A stretch of DNA of 64,000 nucleotides from Oscillospiraceae bacterium (GTDB lineage: Bacteria > Bacillota > Clostridia > Oscillospirales > WRJC01), in the NCBI GenBank assembly GCA_009783265.1, contig WRHM01000001.1, positions 558,001 to 622,000 on the forward strand. Direction: 5' to 3'. Below, piece after piece: positions 34,442-43,430 of the stretch (the stretch's first letter is position 1; each line of letters starts with the position of its first letter). The position numbers and the translations under genes are program-made. The notes under the pieces were generated by a model. The model was not told the DNA's origin. It searched no databases and saw only the letters and a program-made list of their open reading frames with translations.

Positions 34442-35272
34442 TGTTATATGGGAAAAATTTCTGGGATATTTTGACGATGTTTTATTTAATTTTTTTATTT
34501 TTACAAGAACTCTTTTATTCTCGTTTTTGTTTTCGCCTATATTTTTATTATCAACGATATTGTCACAGATTCCGTCCCCTATAAAAGCCCCCTTTTGAAA
34601 GGGGGTGGCAAACGCGTCTGCGTTTGACGGGGGATTGCCTAAATTAAACTCAATTTTATTTTCTATACTCAAATCAAGTATTTCAAACGCTTTTTTGGCT
34701 TCGTTTATTTCTTCTTCGGCATTTTTGCTTTTATACGCTATAAAAAACCCTCCGGGAATAATAAACGGAGCGGCAAGCTCGCATAATATATTTAATCTTG
34801 CGACTGCCCTTGAAACCGCGAAATTATATTTTTCCCTGATATTTATATCTTTGCCGAAATCTTCAGCTCTGCCGCAATAAAAATCAAACGCCGCGTTATT
34901 AGTTTTGATGACATTGGCAGCAGCATTTTTAATAAAATTAATTTTTTTAGCCGAACTGTCCAGAAAAGCTATTTTTAAATCCCTGCGCATTATATAAACA
35001 GGCAGGGCAGGGAACCCCGCCCCGGTACCGACGTCTATTATTCTTGAATTTTCGGGTATGTCAAAATATTTTAAAATTATAACAGAATCTATATAATGCT
35101 TGACTATTATTTCGTCAATATCAATAATAGAAGTAAGATTATATTTTTTGTTTTCGGCTAAAAGATACTCAGTAAACAAATAAAAATCTTCTATAATCTT
35201 TTGATTATAATTTATATTATACCCGTTAAAATAAAATATAAATTTTTCTTTAAAGATATTATATTCAACCAT
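34427..35272 (-). CDS. rsmG: 16S rRNA m7G527 methyltransferase RsmG (GidB)
   Basis: 281 residues. IIDVGTGAGFPALPVYI is the SAM-binding loop; AVSRAVARLNILCEL and the C-terminal VLVKIKKLNKTSSKYPR, ending KNPL, are RsmG signatures. Methylates G527 of 16S rRNA. Between the beta-strand NLG and RVLVKI a ~35-residue insert is seen (NPPSNADAFATPFQKGAFIG and on), produced by a GTGG-type palindromic element read in frame (~residues 212-229) plus an Asn-rich stretch. The conserved tail is intact, so the insert must be tolerated. It follows trmK with a 4-base gap. Confidence 0.92.
   Translation of the reverse strand: MVEYNIFKEKFIFYFNGYNINYNQKIIEDFYLFTEYLLAENKKYNLTSIIDIDEIIVKHYIDSVIILKYFDIPENSRIIDVGTGAGFPALPVYIMRRDLKIAFLDSSAKKINFIKNAAANVIKTNNAAFDFYCGRAEDFGKDINIREKYNFAVSRAVARLNILCELAAPFIIPGGFFIAYKSKNAEEEINEAKKAFEILDLSIENKIEFNLGNPPSNADAFATPFQKGAFIGDGICDNIVDNKNIGENKNENKRVLVKIKKLNKTSSKYPRNFSHITKNPL
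34584..34635. repeat. GTGG-type element in rsmG
   Basis: AAAGCCCCCTTTTGAAAGGG, GTGG, hairpin CAAACGCGTCTGCGTTTG, ACGGGGGATT. Translated in frame inside a conserved methyltransferase. Confidence 0.8.
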
Positions 35273-35276
35273 AAAT

Positions 35277-35798
35277 TTAAAATCCCTGTATTGTTGATAA
35301 TTTCGCGTTAATTATAATATAACGCCTCTTTTTGCTTTCGACGGATATTTCTTGAATTATATCAAATTTATTTTCGCGTAAAAATTTTTTCAAAAAGTGT
35401 ATTTTACTGTTGGGCTGTAAAATAAAATTTATTTGTTTATTTTTTATAACCGGAGCTTTAGTTATAATCTCGGCAATATTTTCCCCGCCCATCCCGGCAA
35501 TTATTATATCTGTCAGCTCAGAAAAATCAAAATCAGAACCGGAATCAGAACCAAAGCACTCAAGCCCGTCAGATAAAACCGGGATTATAATATCCTGTGT
35601 AATATTATATTTTTTTATATTTTCTCTGATTTTTTTCACGCAGTTTTGGCTTATGTCCAGAGCGTAGGCTTTTTTTATTTTTTTATTTAGGCAAAGCCAG
35701 ACAGGCAAATAAGCGTGGTCGCTCCCAACGTCCGCGATTATATCGCCGCTTATTATATCAGAGATAGCTTTTAGCCTCGCGTCTATATTTATATGTAT
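35277..35798 (-). CDS. trmK: tRNA m1A22 methyltransferase TrmK, ATA start
   Basis: The track begins at a TTG inside the SAM motif, so it is too short. The frame extends upstream as HINIDARLKAISDIISGDII, then ADVGSDHAYLPVWL, the TrmK N-terminus, and is closed by a TAG. Between that stop and the motif there is no ATG, GTG or TTG. An ATA at 35798, six bases after GGGAGAG, sits exactly where Met is expected. Product ~173 residues, shorter than the ~230 of Bacillus TrmK: the C-terminal helical domain is missing, while MGGENIAEII and FILQPNSK are kept. Non-standard start or sequence error; function is otherwise clear. Confidence 0.75.
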   Translation of the reverse strand: MHINIDARLKAISDIISGDIIADVGSDHAYLPVWLCLNKKIKKAYALDISQNCVKKIRENIKKYNITQDIIIPVLSDGLECFGSDSGSDFDFSELTDIIIAGMGGENIAEIITKAPVIKNKQINFILQPNSKIHFLKKFLRENKFDIIQEISVESKKRRYIIINAKLSTIQGF

Positions 35799-35821
35799 GC
35801 TGATCTCTCCCTATTTTATAT

Positions 35822-35849
35822 GTAGGGGCGACCCTTGCGGTCGCCCTCG
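35822..35849. repeat. GTAG palindrome, intergenic
   Basis: GTAGGGGCGACCCTTGCGGT then CGCCCTCG, a single copy between trmK and the DUF4358 gene. Confidence 0.7.
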
Positions 35850-35861
35850 TGATTTTTTTCG

Positions 35862-36422
35862 TCACATTCCCCTCAAAGAATTTTCTATTATTTCAAAAAT
35901 TTTGTCTTTTTGAGGGTGGGAAACATAATAAACATAATTCCCGTAACTTCTTATTTCGGCGTTGTTAAATATCTCGGACATATTTACGTCAAAACTTGAT
36001 TTTATCGCGTAATCCTGCATTTTTAAGATTCTTGTCTGCGCCATTTCTTTTACATATTCTGAATTAACTTTGTCGTAAAGCTTAAATATGCCGATTTCGT
36101 CAGCGGAATTTTCACCGGCTTGTATTATAGAATATTTTTCGATTTTTGACATATCCACGGCTTTATTCTTATCGTTTGAATATAGCTCCGTCGCTTTTGA
36201 ATCTGATAATTCTTTTGATTTTTTGCAGCTTTCATAATCCGCGCCTTTACCGTATTTATCATATCCGGGAAATTCAGCAGCAATTTTCTTCATTATCTCC
36301 GCCGGTTCCGGCTTCGCAGCAGGTTCCCTTTTCTCGCATGAATAAACACATGATAAAAGAGTTAATATAATTATAAATATCAGCGAGTATCGGAGGGCAT
36401 ATAAAATCTTGTTTTTCTTCAT
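35862..36422 (-). CDS. DUF4358-like lipoprotein
   Basis: 186 residues. Signal peptide YSLIFIIILTLLSCVYSC with two possible lipobox cysteines. The mature part (YSIIQAGENSADEIGIFKLY, YGNYVYYVSHPQKDKIFEII) matches the DUF4358 pattern of small Clostridial lipoproteins; function unknown. Its start overlaps a longer upstream frame on the same strand (36274-36513). It lies in a short run of small genes with the RNHCP gene. Confidence 0.75.
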   Translation of the reverse strand: MKKNKILYALRYSLIFIIILTLLSCVYSCEKREPAAKPEPAEIMKKIAAEFPGYDKYGKGADYESCKKSKELSDSKATELYSNDKNKAVDMSKIEKYSIIQAGENSADEIGIFKLYDKVNSEYVKEMAQTRILKMQDYAIKSSFDVNMSEIFNNAEIRSYGNYVYYVSHPQKDKIFEIIENSLRGM

Positions 36423-36513
36423 CTTTTGGTTTGTCCCTGTTCAGTAGTTTAATTATTTTGACTGTAAGCATAACTATAGCCGCCAATATTAATATTTTTT
36501 TCACTTTTTTCAT
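36274..36513 (-). CDS. small one-TM protein overlapping the DUF4358 gene (doubtful)
   Basis: 79 residues. The first ~37 residues (KKVKKILILAAIVMLTVKII, then KLLNRDKPKDEE) look like a real membrane-anchored start with ribosome site AGAAAGGT. The remainder is read from the other frame of the DUF4358 gene and is Cys-rich. Either a small overlapping gene or a start that lost its own 3' part. Confidence 0.35.
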   Translation of the reverse strand: MKKVKKILILAAIVMLTVKIIKLLNRDKPKDEEKQDFICPPILADIYNYINSFIMCLFMREKGTCCEAGTGGDNEENCC

Positions 36514-36568
36514 ATTTAATACCTTTCTTTATTTAATTTTTATTTTTAAATTTTTTAAAATAATAATT

Positions 36569-36904
36569 TTATTTTTTATTTTTATAATTATCGGGATTCG
36601 TGAGCTTTATAAGCAAAGCCGTGTTGTCGTCGTTAGCCGCCCTGTTGCGGACTTTTTCTCCGCATTTTTTGCACTTGAAAATTATTATATAGCCTTTTTT
36701 AATATCCGGGCTCGGCTCGGTCAAAACAGGCTCAAGCTTTCCCTTGCACGTATTATCCCTGTCGCCGGGATTTATATCAACATGCAGGGAAAAAAGGCAA
36801 TACGGGCAGTGATTTCTCGAAGTATATTTCAAAGTCCCGACTGATTTGCCGCAATTTACACATATAAATCCGCTGTCGTTTTTGATAAATTTTTTTGTTT
36901 CCAT
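36569..36904 (-). CDS. RNHCP-domain zinc-ribbon protein
   Basis: 111 residues. FICVNCGKSV, SRNHCPYCLFSLHVDINPGD and FKCKKCGEKVRNRAANDD contain three CxxC knuckles and the RNHCP motif that names the family. Members are small zinc proteins of unknown biochemical role, common in Bacillota. The lysine-rich C-terminus may touch nucleic acid. ATG is preceded by a poor ribosome site. Confidence 0.85.
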   Translation of the reverse strand: METKKFIKNDSGFICVNCGKSVGTLKYTSRNHCPYCLFSLHVDINPGDRDNTCKGKLEPVLTEPSPDIKKGYIIIFKCKKCGEKVRNRAANDDNTALLIKLTNPDNYKNKK

Positions 36905-37253
36905 ATTAATATATATTATTATATAACCTAAAATGCTTTTTATTATCTCAAAATATTCAAAAAAATCTAAAAAATTTTAATTATATAAAATCTTTCTGAT
37001 GAGACTTATCAAAATTTACGGTTTGACCGCAGTTATTAAAAAATAACTAAATTTAAAATTCAAAATGATAACACAAATAACATTATATTCTTCGTTTATG
37101 AAATAATTATTAAGGGGATAATACATTTTAGTTATAATTTATATTTCGCGGATTTATTTTTGCGTTAATTATAATAATTTATAACAGGAAGTTTAAAAAA
37201 TATAAAAATATAAAATTTTTAAAAGGAAATTAAAAACTAAGGAGAAATAAAAA
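36905..37253. promoter_or_regulatory. AT-rich promoter region of the Thr/Arg-rich protein gene
   Basis: No gene seen. Contains TATAAT at 37133 and AAGGAGAAATAAAAA before the ATG. TAACTAAA (37044) and TTTAGTTA (37127) repeat the inverted 8-mers found at the 15.2-kb lipoprotein promoter. Confidence 0.4.
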
Positions 37254-39314
37254 ATGAAAAATAAAATAAACGAGAAATCTTCGGTTTCGATATTTATTTT
37301 GACATTTATAGCGATTATAACAGTTCTTTCTCTTGTTCTCTCAGTAATACCGGTAGTAAGCGCAGACGCGACTCCGGCAGAGGGTACGGTAACAGGTACC
37401 CGTTCAGGTTTGGTTGATAGCGCCAGAACCAGAACCGACAGGCTGAACAGGACAGGCAGAACCAGAACCGCAGGCGACACCGGCACAACAGCAACAACTA
37501 CAACAACTACCCCGACAACAACGGCTGAGACAACTACTTCACGCGTTGTAAGAAGAGCTAACGACAGAAGTTCTTTAACCGACAATGCCGATATAGGCGC
37601 GTTAAGCGGTTACGCCTCAGGCTTCAGCGCAGGTTATACAACCGGTTACACCACCGGTTATACTACCGGAGTGACCACAGGGCAAAATTTAAACAAAAGC
37701 GGCAGTAACAGCGTAGGGATCGCAGGTTCAGCTGCAATAATCGATAATACCGGAAGTTCCGGCACAGCCGTAAATACTGATTATATTATAAACAGCAGGC
37801 GCGGTAATTATAACAACGCCGGCACCGGCGTAAATACCGGAACAAGAGCTGCAACTGCAACTCCTGCGACCACTACAGGGTCAACCCATTACAGAGGATA
37901 CAGAAGCGGTTTGCGCAGCGATGTTTATAATAATAGATATAACAGAAGCAATACAGCAGGAACCGGCGTCACAGAAGACGTTAGTTCAAGATATAACCGT
38001 TTTACAATGCTTCCTTACAGAACTACTGACAGATCTTTAGGCACAACAAGAACTACGGGAACATCAGGAACAAGGGCAACTGAAGGGACAATAGGGATTG
38101 AAGGCACAGCAGGAGCGGCAGAAGCTAATTCAATGCAGACAGGCAGGGCAAACACAAACACAACGACGCGTGCTACCCGCGTAACTCGCGGAACCCGTGC
38201 TGCCACAGGCTCAAGAACTGCTGGCAATACTGGAACTACTACTACTCCCGCAATAAAATCAGGAGCGCGTACAGTAAAAAATACTTCAACAGTCGGCAGA
38301 AGTAATATTGCCGCAAATAAAGCAGGAACAAAAAGAACTCACGCGACAACAACCCGCGGCATAACAAGAACAAAGGCTCCAGCGGCTAAAACACGCGTAA
38401 CTCGTGCGACTGCGCGCACTGCGGCAACAACGCCTAAAAGAATAAGTACGGCGGCAACAACTAAAAGAACGCACACTGCGGCAGTTCCGAAAACAACAAG
38501 AATGCATACTTCAGCAAAAACCCGCGCAGGCGCTGCAACCCGTATGGCAAACAGAAATTATATGAATACAAACGTCAATAAAAATAATACTGCTTACAGA
38601 ACCAACCGTAATAATACCGCAAATGTACACTCAGGAACAGGTTATCAGCATCGTTACGGACAGAATCAAAATAATGCCTACAGAAGCGGCGGCATGAATA
38701 ACAACAACAGAAATAATATGAATTCTATGAATACTAATACTGCTAATACTGCGAACAGAAGCGGCAGCGCGGGTTATGGCTACGACGGCAATAATATAGG
38801 CAGAAATAGCTCTGTCAGCGGAAGCGATATGAGATACGGCAACGAAGGATATAACGCGAATTCTATGAACAGAAGCAGCAGCACAGGATATGGCTACGAC
38901 AATAACAATATGGGCAGAAGCAATTCTATGCACAGAGGCAACACAGGATTGGTAAACAGCAGAAACGCAGGAAACTACAGGACAGGATATAATATGACTT
39001 CACCTGCCGATTCAGCGGTAAGAAGAAGCTCCACACCCGCAACTGCTCAGGGTAAAATTTCTTCTGCAAGAAATACTGCGACTACCGGAAATAACAATAA
39101 AAACGCTGTAAGAACTACTAACTCAGCAAGAACCGGAATGGGAAGAACGACCAGATACAGGGACACAACGGCCGAAGCAAGAAATTCGACAATAACGTTT
39201 ATAGTTTTATTGTCTGCAATAGTAGCTCTTCTCGCGCTCGCGATTTACGCTTTAATGCGTCGTCCGAATCATGACAGAATATCAGACAACGAGAGTGCCA
39301 ACAGAAGAAGATAA
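37254..39314 (+). CDS. large secreted Thr/Arg/Asn/Gly-rich low-complexity protein
   Basis: 686 residues. N-terminal signal segment (FILTFIAIITVLSLVLSVIP, then VVSADA) and a C-terminal membrane anchor (STITFIVLLSAIVALLALAI, then YALMRRPNHDR) bracket ~600 residues of low complexity. Sub-regions: Thr runs (ATTTTTTPTTTAETTTS), GYTTGYTTGYTTG repeats at ~125-140, Arg/Thr/Ala-rich basic tracts (~270-430), and Asn/Tyr/Gly/Ser repeats such as NRSSSTGYGYDNNNMGRSN (~490-570). The highly basic character outside the membrane suggests binding to wall polymers, DNA or glycans, and many Thr could be glycosylated. No family recognised. Own promoter region and terminator. Confidence 0.75.
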   Translation: MKNKINEKSSVSIFILTFIAIITVLSLVLSVIPVVSADATPAEGTVTGTRSGLVDSARTRTDRLNRTGRTRTAGDTGTTATTTTTTPTTTAETTTSRVVRRANDRSSLTDNADIGALSGYASGFSAGYTTGYTTGYTTGVTTGQNLNKSGSNSVGIAGSAAIIDNTGSSGTAVNTDYIINSRRGNYNNAGTGVNTGTRAATATPATTTGSTHYRGYRSGLRSDVYNNRYNRSNTAGTGVTEDVSSRYNRFTMLPYRTTDRSLGTTRTTGTSGTRATEGTIGIEGTAGAAEANSMQTGRANTNTTTRATRVTRGTRAATGSRTAGNTGTTTTPAIKSGARTVKNTSTVGRSNIAANKAGTKRTHATTTRGITRTKAPAAKTRVTRATARTAATTPKRISTAATTKRTHTAAVPKTTRMHTSAKTRAGAATRMANRNYMNTNVNKNNTAYRTNRNNTANVHSGTGYQHRYGQNQNNAYRSGGMNNNNRNNMNSMNTNTANTANRSGSAGYGYDGNNIGRNSSVSGSDMRYGNEGYNANSMNRSSSTGYGYDNNNMGRSNSMHRGNTGLVNSRNAGNYRTGYNMTSPADSAVRRSSTPATAQGKISSARNTATTGNNNKNAVRTTNSARTGMGRTTRYRDTTAEARNSTITFIVLLSAIVALLALAIYALMRRPNHDRISDNESANRRR

Positions 39315-39356
39315 TTATAGTTTTCTATAAAAAGATATAAAATAAAAATAAATCAT

Positions 39357-39378
39357 AGGGCGGATATTTATCCGCCCT
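39357..39378 (+). terminator. terminator after low-complexity gene
   Basis: AGGGCGGATA / TATCCGCCCT stem followed by TTGATTTT. Confidence 0.65.
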
Positions 39379-39492
39379 TGATTTTAAAATAAAATTTATT
39401 ATTTTTTTATATTTTTATTGAATTTTTATATATAATATGATATAATAGTCAAAAAAATCAAAAAATAAAATTATTTAAGGAGAATATATAAA

Positions 39493-39708
39493 ATGGCTGC
39501 TGAAACACTTACGATTACAAAAGATATGCTTATCGGGGATATACTTGAAATAGACATCGGAATAGCGCAGTTTTTGCTTGAAATCGGCATGCACTGTCTG
39601 GGATGCCCGTCCGCAAGGGGAGAATCTCTGGAAGAAGCGTGCATGGTTCACGAAACTGACGTAGACGAACTTTTAGAAAAAATAAACGCTTATATGGCTG
39701 AAAAATAA
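39493..39708 (+). CDS. DUF1858-domain protein
   Basis: 71 residues. [20 protein letters not shown], then [20 protein letters not shown] is the full DUF1858 domain, with the CLGC motif. Such small proteins occur with hybrid-cluster or ScdA/RIC-type proteins and may handle iron or redox signals; the role is not established. Clear AAGGAG ribosome site 11-12 bases before ATG. Monocistronic. Confidence 0.85.
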   Translation: MAAETLTITKDMLIGDILEIDIGIAQFLLEIGMHCLGCPSARGESLEEACMVHETDVDELLEKINAYMAEK

Positions 39709-39755
39709 TTAAACTGGGATATTTTCAAAATTAAAAAATTAAAAAATTAATTATT

Positions 39756-39827
39756 TAGGGCGCGACTCCCTCGGCGCTCCGGGAATCCGGTTTGTTTTAA
39801 CGGCGCGCCGAGGGCGTCGCGCCCTAC
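39756..39827. repeat. inverted pair of GTAG palindromes (REPIN-like)
   Basis: TTAGGGCGCGACTCC...GGCGCTCCG and the inverted copy CGGCGCGCCG...CGCGCCCTAC, ~19 bp apart, upstream of the MBOAT gene. Confidence 0.8.
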
Positions 39828-39879
39828 ATATAAATACATATAAAATATTAAAGTTCATATATTTTCAGGTAAAAATTTT

Positions 39880-41298
39880 ATGGTTTTTTCAAGCTTGGAA
39901 TTTATTTTTTTGTATTTTGCCGCCGCTGTTTTAATATATTTTATAACCCCGCTCAGATTCAGGAATTTTGCATTGCTGATTGTTTCGCTGATATTTTACG
40001 GCTGGGGCGAGCCGGTCTATGTATTTTTGATGGTTTTTACTATAATCGTAAATTATATATGCGGCTGGGGAGTTGAAAAATATAAACAACAAAATAAAAA
40101 TAATATTGCGAAGCTTTTTGTTTTAGCCGCGGTTATTATATGCCTTTCTTTGCTGGGGTTTTTTAAATATGCGAATTTTTTCATAAATAATTTAAAATTA
40201 ATTCCGGTTTTGTCTTTTATAAAACCATTAAATATAAATCTTCCCATAGGGATATCGTTTTATACTTTTCAAACTATGTCATATACTTTCGATATATATT
40301 TCGGAACGGCGAAAGCGCAAAAGAATATCACGTCTTTTGGGACTTATGTGACTTTTTTCCCCCAGTTGATCGCGGGGCCGATTGTAAGATACAAAGATAT
40401 TGACGAACAGCTTAGACACAGAAAAGAAAGCGTCGCAATGTTTGCGTGCGGGATACGGACTTTTATATGCGGCTTATGCAAAAAAGTTTTATTCGCGAAT
40501 ACTGCGGGGGCAATCTGGTCGTATATAAAAGCCCTGCCCGACGGGGATATTACGGTAGTGGGGGCATGGCTTGGGATATTGGCGTTCAGCTTTCAGATAT
40601 ATTTTGATTTTTCCGGATATTCTGATATGGCAATCGGGCTGGGTAAAATGTTCGGGTTTAAATTTCTCGAAAATTTCAATTATCCGTATATATCAAAATC
40701 AATCACGGAATTCTGGAGAAGATGGCATATATCGTTAAGCACATGGTTTAAAGAATATGTGTATATTCCGTTGGGCGGAAACAGAAAAGGTTTATTAAAA
40801 CAATACAGGAATATAACGATCGTATGGTTTCTGACAGGATTCTGGCACGGCGCGCACTGGAACTATATAATCTGGGGTTTATATTTCGGGATTATATTAA
40901 TGCTCGAAAAAGGGTTTATTTTAAATATATTAAAAAAGGCTCCGGGATTTGTCAGCCATATATATTCTCTTATATTAATAATATTCGGCTGGCTGATATT
41001 TACGTTTGAAGATACAAGCAAAGGCATGATTTTTTTTAAGCGAATGTTCGGAATATCATCAGTCAGGGGATTTATAGATAAAGGCGCAGTCTATGATTTA
41101 CTGCATTATCTGCCGTTTTTTATACTGGCTGTAATAGGCTCAACGCCGCTGCCGAAAAAATTATTTTATAAATATTTCGGCGATTCGAATAAATTAATCA
41201 GGATAGCTACTCCGGTCGTATCTGCCGTATTATTTTTGATTTGCGTGGCGTTTTTAATCGATTCGAGGTTTAACCCGTTTCTGTATTTCAGGTTTTAG
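39880..41298 (+). CDS. MBOAT O-acyltransferase, AlgI/DltB-like
   Basis: 472 residues, about ten membrane segments. SFYTFQTMSYTFDIYFG, FPQLIAGPIVRYKDI, FWRRWHISLSTWFKEYVYIP and WFLTGFWHGAHWNYIIWG (with the conserved membrane His) are MBOAT/AlgI hallmarks. It moves acyl, usually acetyl, groups across the membrane to exopolysaccharide. The DHHW protein encoded 183 bp downstream is the usual extracytoplasmic partner. Confidence 0.92.
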   Translation: MVFSSLEFIFLYFAAAVLIYFITPLRFRNFALLIVSLIFYGWGEPVYVFLMVFTIIVNYICGWGVEKYKQQNKNNIAKLFVLAAVIICLSLLGFFKYANFFINNLKLIPVLSFIKPLNINLPIGISFYTFQTMSYTFDIYFGTAKAQKNITSFGTYVTFFPQLIAGPIVRYKDIDEQLRHRKESVAMFACGIRTFICGLCKKVLFANTAGAIWSYIKALPDGDITVVGAWLGILAFSFQIYFDFSGYSDMAIGLGKMFGFKFLENFNYPYISKSITEFWRRWHISLSTWFKEYVYIPLGGNRKGLLKQYRNITIVWFLTGFWHGAHWNYIIWGLYFGIILMLEKGFILNILKKAPGFVSHIYSLILIIFGWLIFTFEDTSKGMIFFKRMFGISSVRGFIDKGAVYDLLHYLPFFILAVIGSTPLPKKLFYKYFGDSNKLIRIATPVVSAVLFLICVAFLIDSRFNPFLYFRF

Positions 41299-41322
41299 AT
41301 CGCATAAATATTTTTATCCCCA

Positions 41323-41445
41323 AAAAGCCCCCTTTCGCAAAAGGGGGATGTCACCGCAGTGACAGGGGGATTCCGTTCCCCCGCGTCTCTGGCTGAATCC
41401 CCCGCCGCCTGCGGACGGCACCCCCATTTTGCTAAAGGGGGCTTA
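41323..41445. repeat. inverted pair of GTGG-type elements (REPIN-like)
   Basis: AAGCCCCCTTTCGCAAAAGG ... and the opposite-direction copy ending CTAAAGGGGGCTTAAG. Fills the gap between the MBOAT and DHHW genes. Confidence 0.75.
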
Positions 41446-41480
41446 AGAAACGAATTTATTTCAAGAAAGCTCATAATTCT

Positions 41481-42737
41481 ATGAATAACGAAAAAAAAAG
41501 TAACAGATTAACTGATATTATAACAATAATAATATTTTTATGCCTGATTTTTATTCCGGCTGCTTTGTTCTGGATAACGCCGGATATAAAAGTCTCAGAA
41601 GATGAAAACCGGTCGTTACAGCAAATGCCGGAATTTTCGCTTGATAATCTTATATCAGGCAAATATACGCAAAACATTGGGAAATATTACGCCGACCAGT
41701 TCCCGTTCAGGAATGCGCTTGTCGGCGCGAAAACTTTGTTTTCTTACGGATTCGGGATAAACGAAAACAAAGGCGCGGTAATTGCGAAAAACGGCTATTT
41801 GATCCAGCGTTATGATAAATATTCCGAAAAATCGATCGCCGAAAAATCAGACGACGAACTTGGCGGCGATTTGACTTTTGACGAGAACATGCAAAATATA
41901 AAAGACAACTGCGGGTATATAAATCAATTTTATGAAAACATAATAGATTTATATCCGGATATAAATTTTACTGTCGCCGTACCGCCGAGAAAAATCGACG
42001 TGATGACAAATAAACTCCCTGCGTTTTTCCCGGTTGACAGGCACGAAAAATATTTTGCCGAACTTGAAAAATATATAAATAAAAATATATATTTTGATTT
42101 GCTTGATGTTTTAAAACAACACAACGAAGAATATATATATTACAGAACAGACCATCACTGGACGACGCTCGGCGCGTATTACGCGTACTTTTCGCTCGGC
42201 GAAAAAATAGGATATACACCAGTGATAAAAGAAGATTTCACAATCGAAACCGCAAGCGAAGATTTTTACGGCGTAACATGGTCTAAAGCGGGAGCAAAAT
42301 GGATCAAGCCTGATATAATAGAATATTACAGGATTTTGGGCGACGACGAAAAATTTATAACAGAAGTACACGGTACAAATAATTCAAAAATATTACATGG
42401 ATTTTACGACCGTGAAAAACTCGAAACAAAAGATAAATACGCTTCTTTTCTCGGCGGGATAAATTCGCGCATATCAATTTACAGATCATTGGATTATCAG
42501 CCTTATAAATTAATGGATTATAAGTTGGAAAAACTTTTATTAATCGCCGATTCGTTCGGGCAAAGCCTCGCGCCGTTTTTGGCGCGGCATTATGATATAG
42601 AAATAATAGACACGCGCTTTTTCAAAGATAACATTTATGATTTTATAAAAGAATATAATATAACTGATATTCTGGTATTGGTAAATATGGAAAATCTGTC
42701 AACACAGAATAATCTTAGAAAACTTATGGCAAAATAG
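41481..42737 (+). CDS. DHHW-family (AlgX-like) acetylation protein
   Basis: 418 residues. One N-terminal anchor (IITIIIFLCLIFIPAALFWI), then an SGNH-like extracytoplasmic domain: YRTDHHWTTLGAYYAYF carries the DHHW motif and LLIADSFGQSLAPFLARHY the serine block. It pairs with the MBOAT gene to O-acetylate a cell-surface polymer. Its last 14 bases overlap the 3' end of trmB on the other strand. An inverted repeat pair lies between the two partner genes. Confidence 0.85.
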   Translation: MNNEKKSNRLTDIITIIIFLCLIFIPAALFWITPDIKVSEDENRSLQQMPEFSLDNLISGKYTQNIGKYYADQFPFRNALVGAKTLFSYGFGINENKGAVIAKNGYLIQRYDKYSEKSIAEKSDDELGGDLTFDENMQNIKDNCGYINQFYENIIDLYPDINFTVAVPPRKIDVMTNKLPAFFPVDRHEKYFAELEKYINKNIYFDLLDVLKQHNEEYIYYRTDHHWTTLGAYYAYFSLGEKIGYTPVIKEDFTIETASEDFYGVTWSKAGAKWIKPDIIEYYRILGDDEKFITEVHGTNNSKILHGFYDREKLETKDKYASFLGGINSRISIYRSLDYQPYKLMDYKLEKLLLIADSFGQSLAPFLARHYDIEIIDTRFFKDNIYDFIKEYNITDILVLVNMENLSTQNNLRKLMAK

Positions 42738-43338
42738 CTTCTAAATAACATATCGGAATATTTTGCAATATAAAAATTTTTTCGTATTCTGTCTGGATAT
42801 TGTTATCTATAAATTCACTGTTGTATAAATCATAAGTTTTATGTTTTATCTCAAAGCCATTGGATGATAAACTTTTAACGGAAAAATCGAAAAAATCTTT
42901 ATTATCTGTTTTTAATATTATTTCTGCGTTGGATTTTATAATTTTTTTATAAATTTCAAGAAAAACCGGGGAAGTCAATCTTTTATTATGCTGATAACGT
43001 TTGTGCCACGGGTCAGAAAAGTTTAAATATATCCGGGAAATTTGCCCGGGAGCAAAATAATCCGAGAGATTTTTTGCGTCAACTATCATAAATCTTAAGT
43101 TTGGCAAATCTAAACTTTTAGCTTTCTCTGTCGCAATTACGATAACATCAGAAATTTTCTCGACAGCTATAAAATTTATATCCGGATATTTTTGAGCCGT
43201 CGCGCAAATAAAATCCCCTTTTCCGCACCCGATTTCCAAATAAATCAACTTATTTTTTATAAACATATCATTCCAGTGCATATATTCGCTGCAAGCCTCT
43301 ATTCTTTCGTCGGTATGCTTCTTTTTCCGCATTCGCAT
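42724..43338 (-). CDS. trmB: tRNA m7G46 methyltransferase TrmB
   Basis: 204 residues. LEIGCGKGDFICATAQKYP is the SAM site and LNFSDPWHKRYQHNKRLTSP the TrmB signature that contacts tRNA. It methylates G46 in the variable loop. GGAGGT is 12 bases before the first ATG. Tail-to-tail overlap with the DHHW gene. A parS site lies ~90 bp upstream. Confidence 0.92.
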   Translation of the reverse strand: MRMRKKKHTDERIEACSEYMHWNDMFIKNKLIYLEIGCGKGDFICATAQKYPDINFIAVEKISDVIVIATEKAKSLDLPNLRFMIVDAKNLSDYFAPGQISRIYLNFSDPWHKRYQHNKRLTSPVFLEIYKKIIKSNAEIILKTDNKDFFDFSVKSLSSNGFEIKHKTYDLYNSEFIDNNIQTEYEKIFILQNIPICYLEAILP

Positions 43339-43367
43339 AAAATAATATAACCTCCGGCCTTGTTCTT

Positions 43368-43416
43368 GCCCTCTTTCGTAAAGAGGGTGGCAACACGAAG
43401 TGTTGACGGGTGTTTT
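43368..43416. repeat. GTGG-type element near parS
   Basis: CCCTCTTTCGTAAAGAGGGT, GTGG, CAACACGAAGTGTTGACGGG, TGTTTT. Single copy. Confidence 0.75.
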
Positions 43417-43430
43417 AATTTCTAAAAGAG

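Noticed and set aside
37254-39314. Low-complexity ORF considered as spurious
   Set aside because: Kept as a gene: good ribosome site, signal peptide, C-terminal anchor, terminator, and a repeat pattern that holds in this frame.
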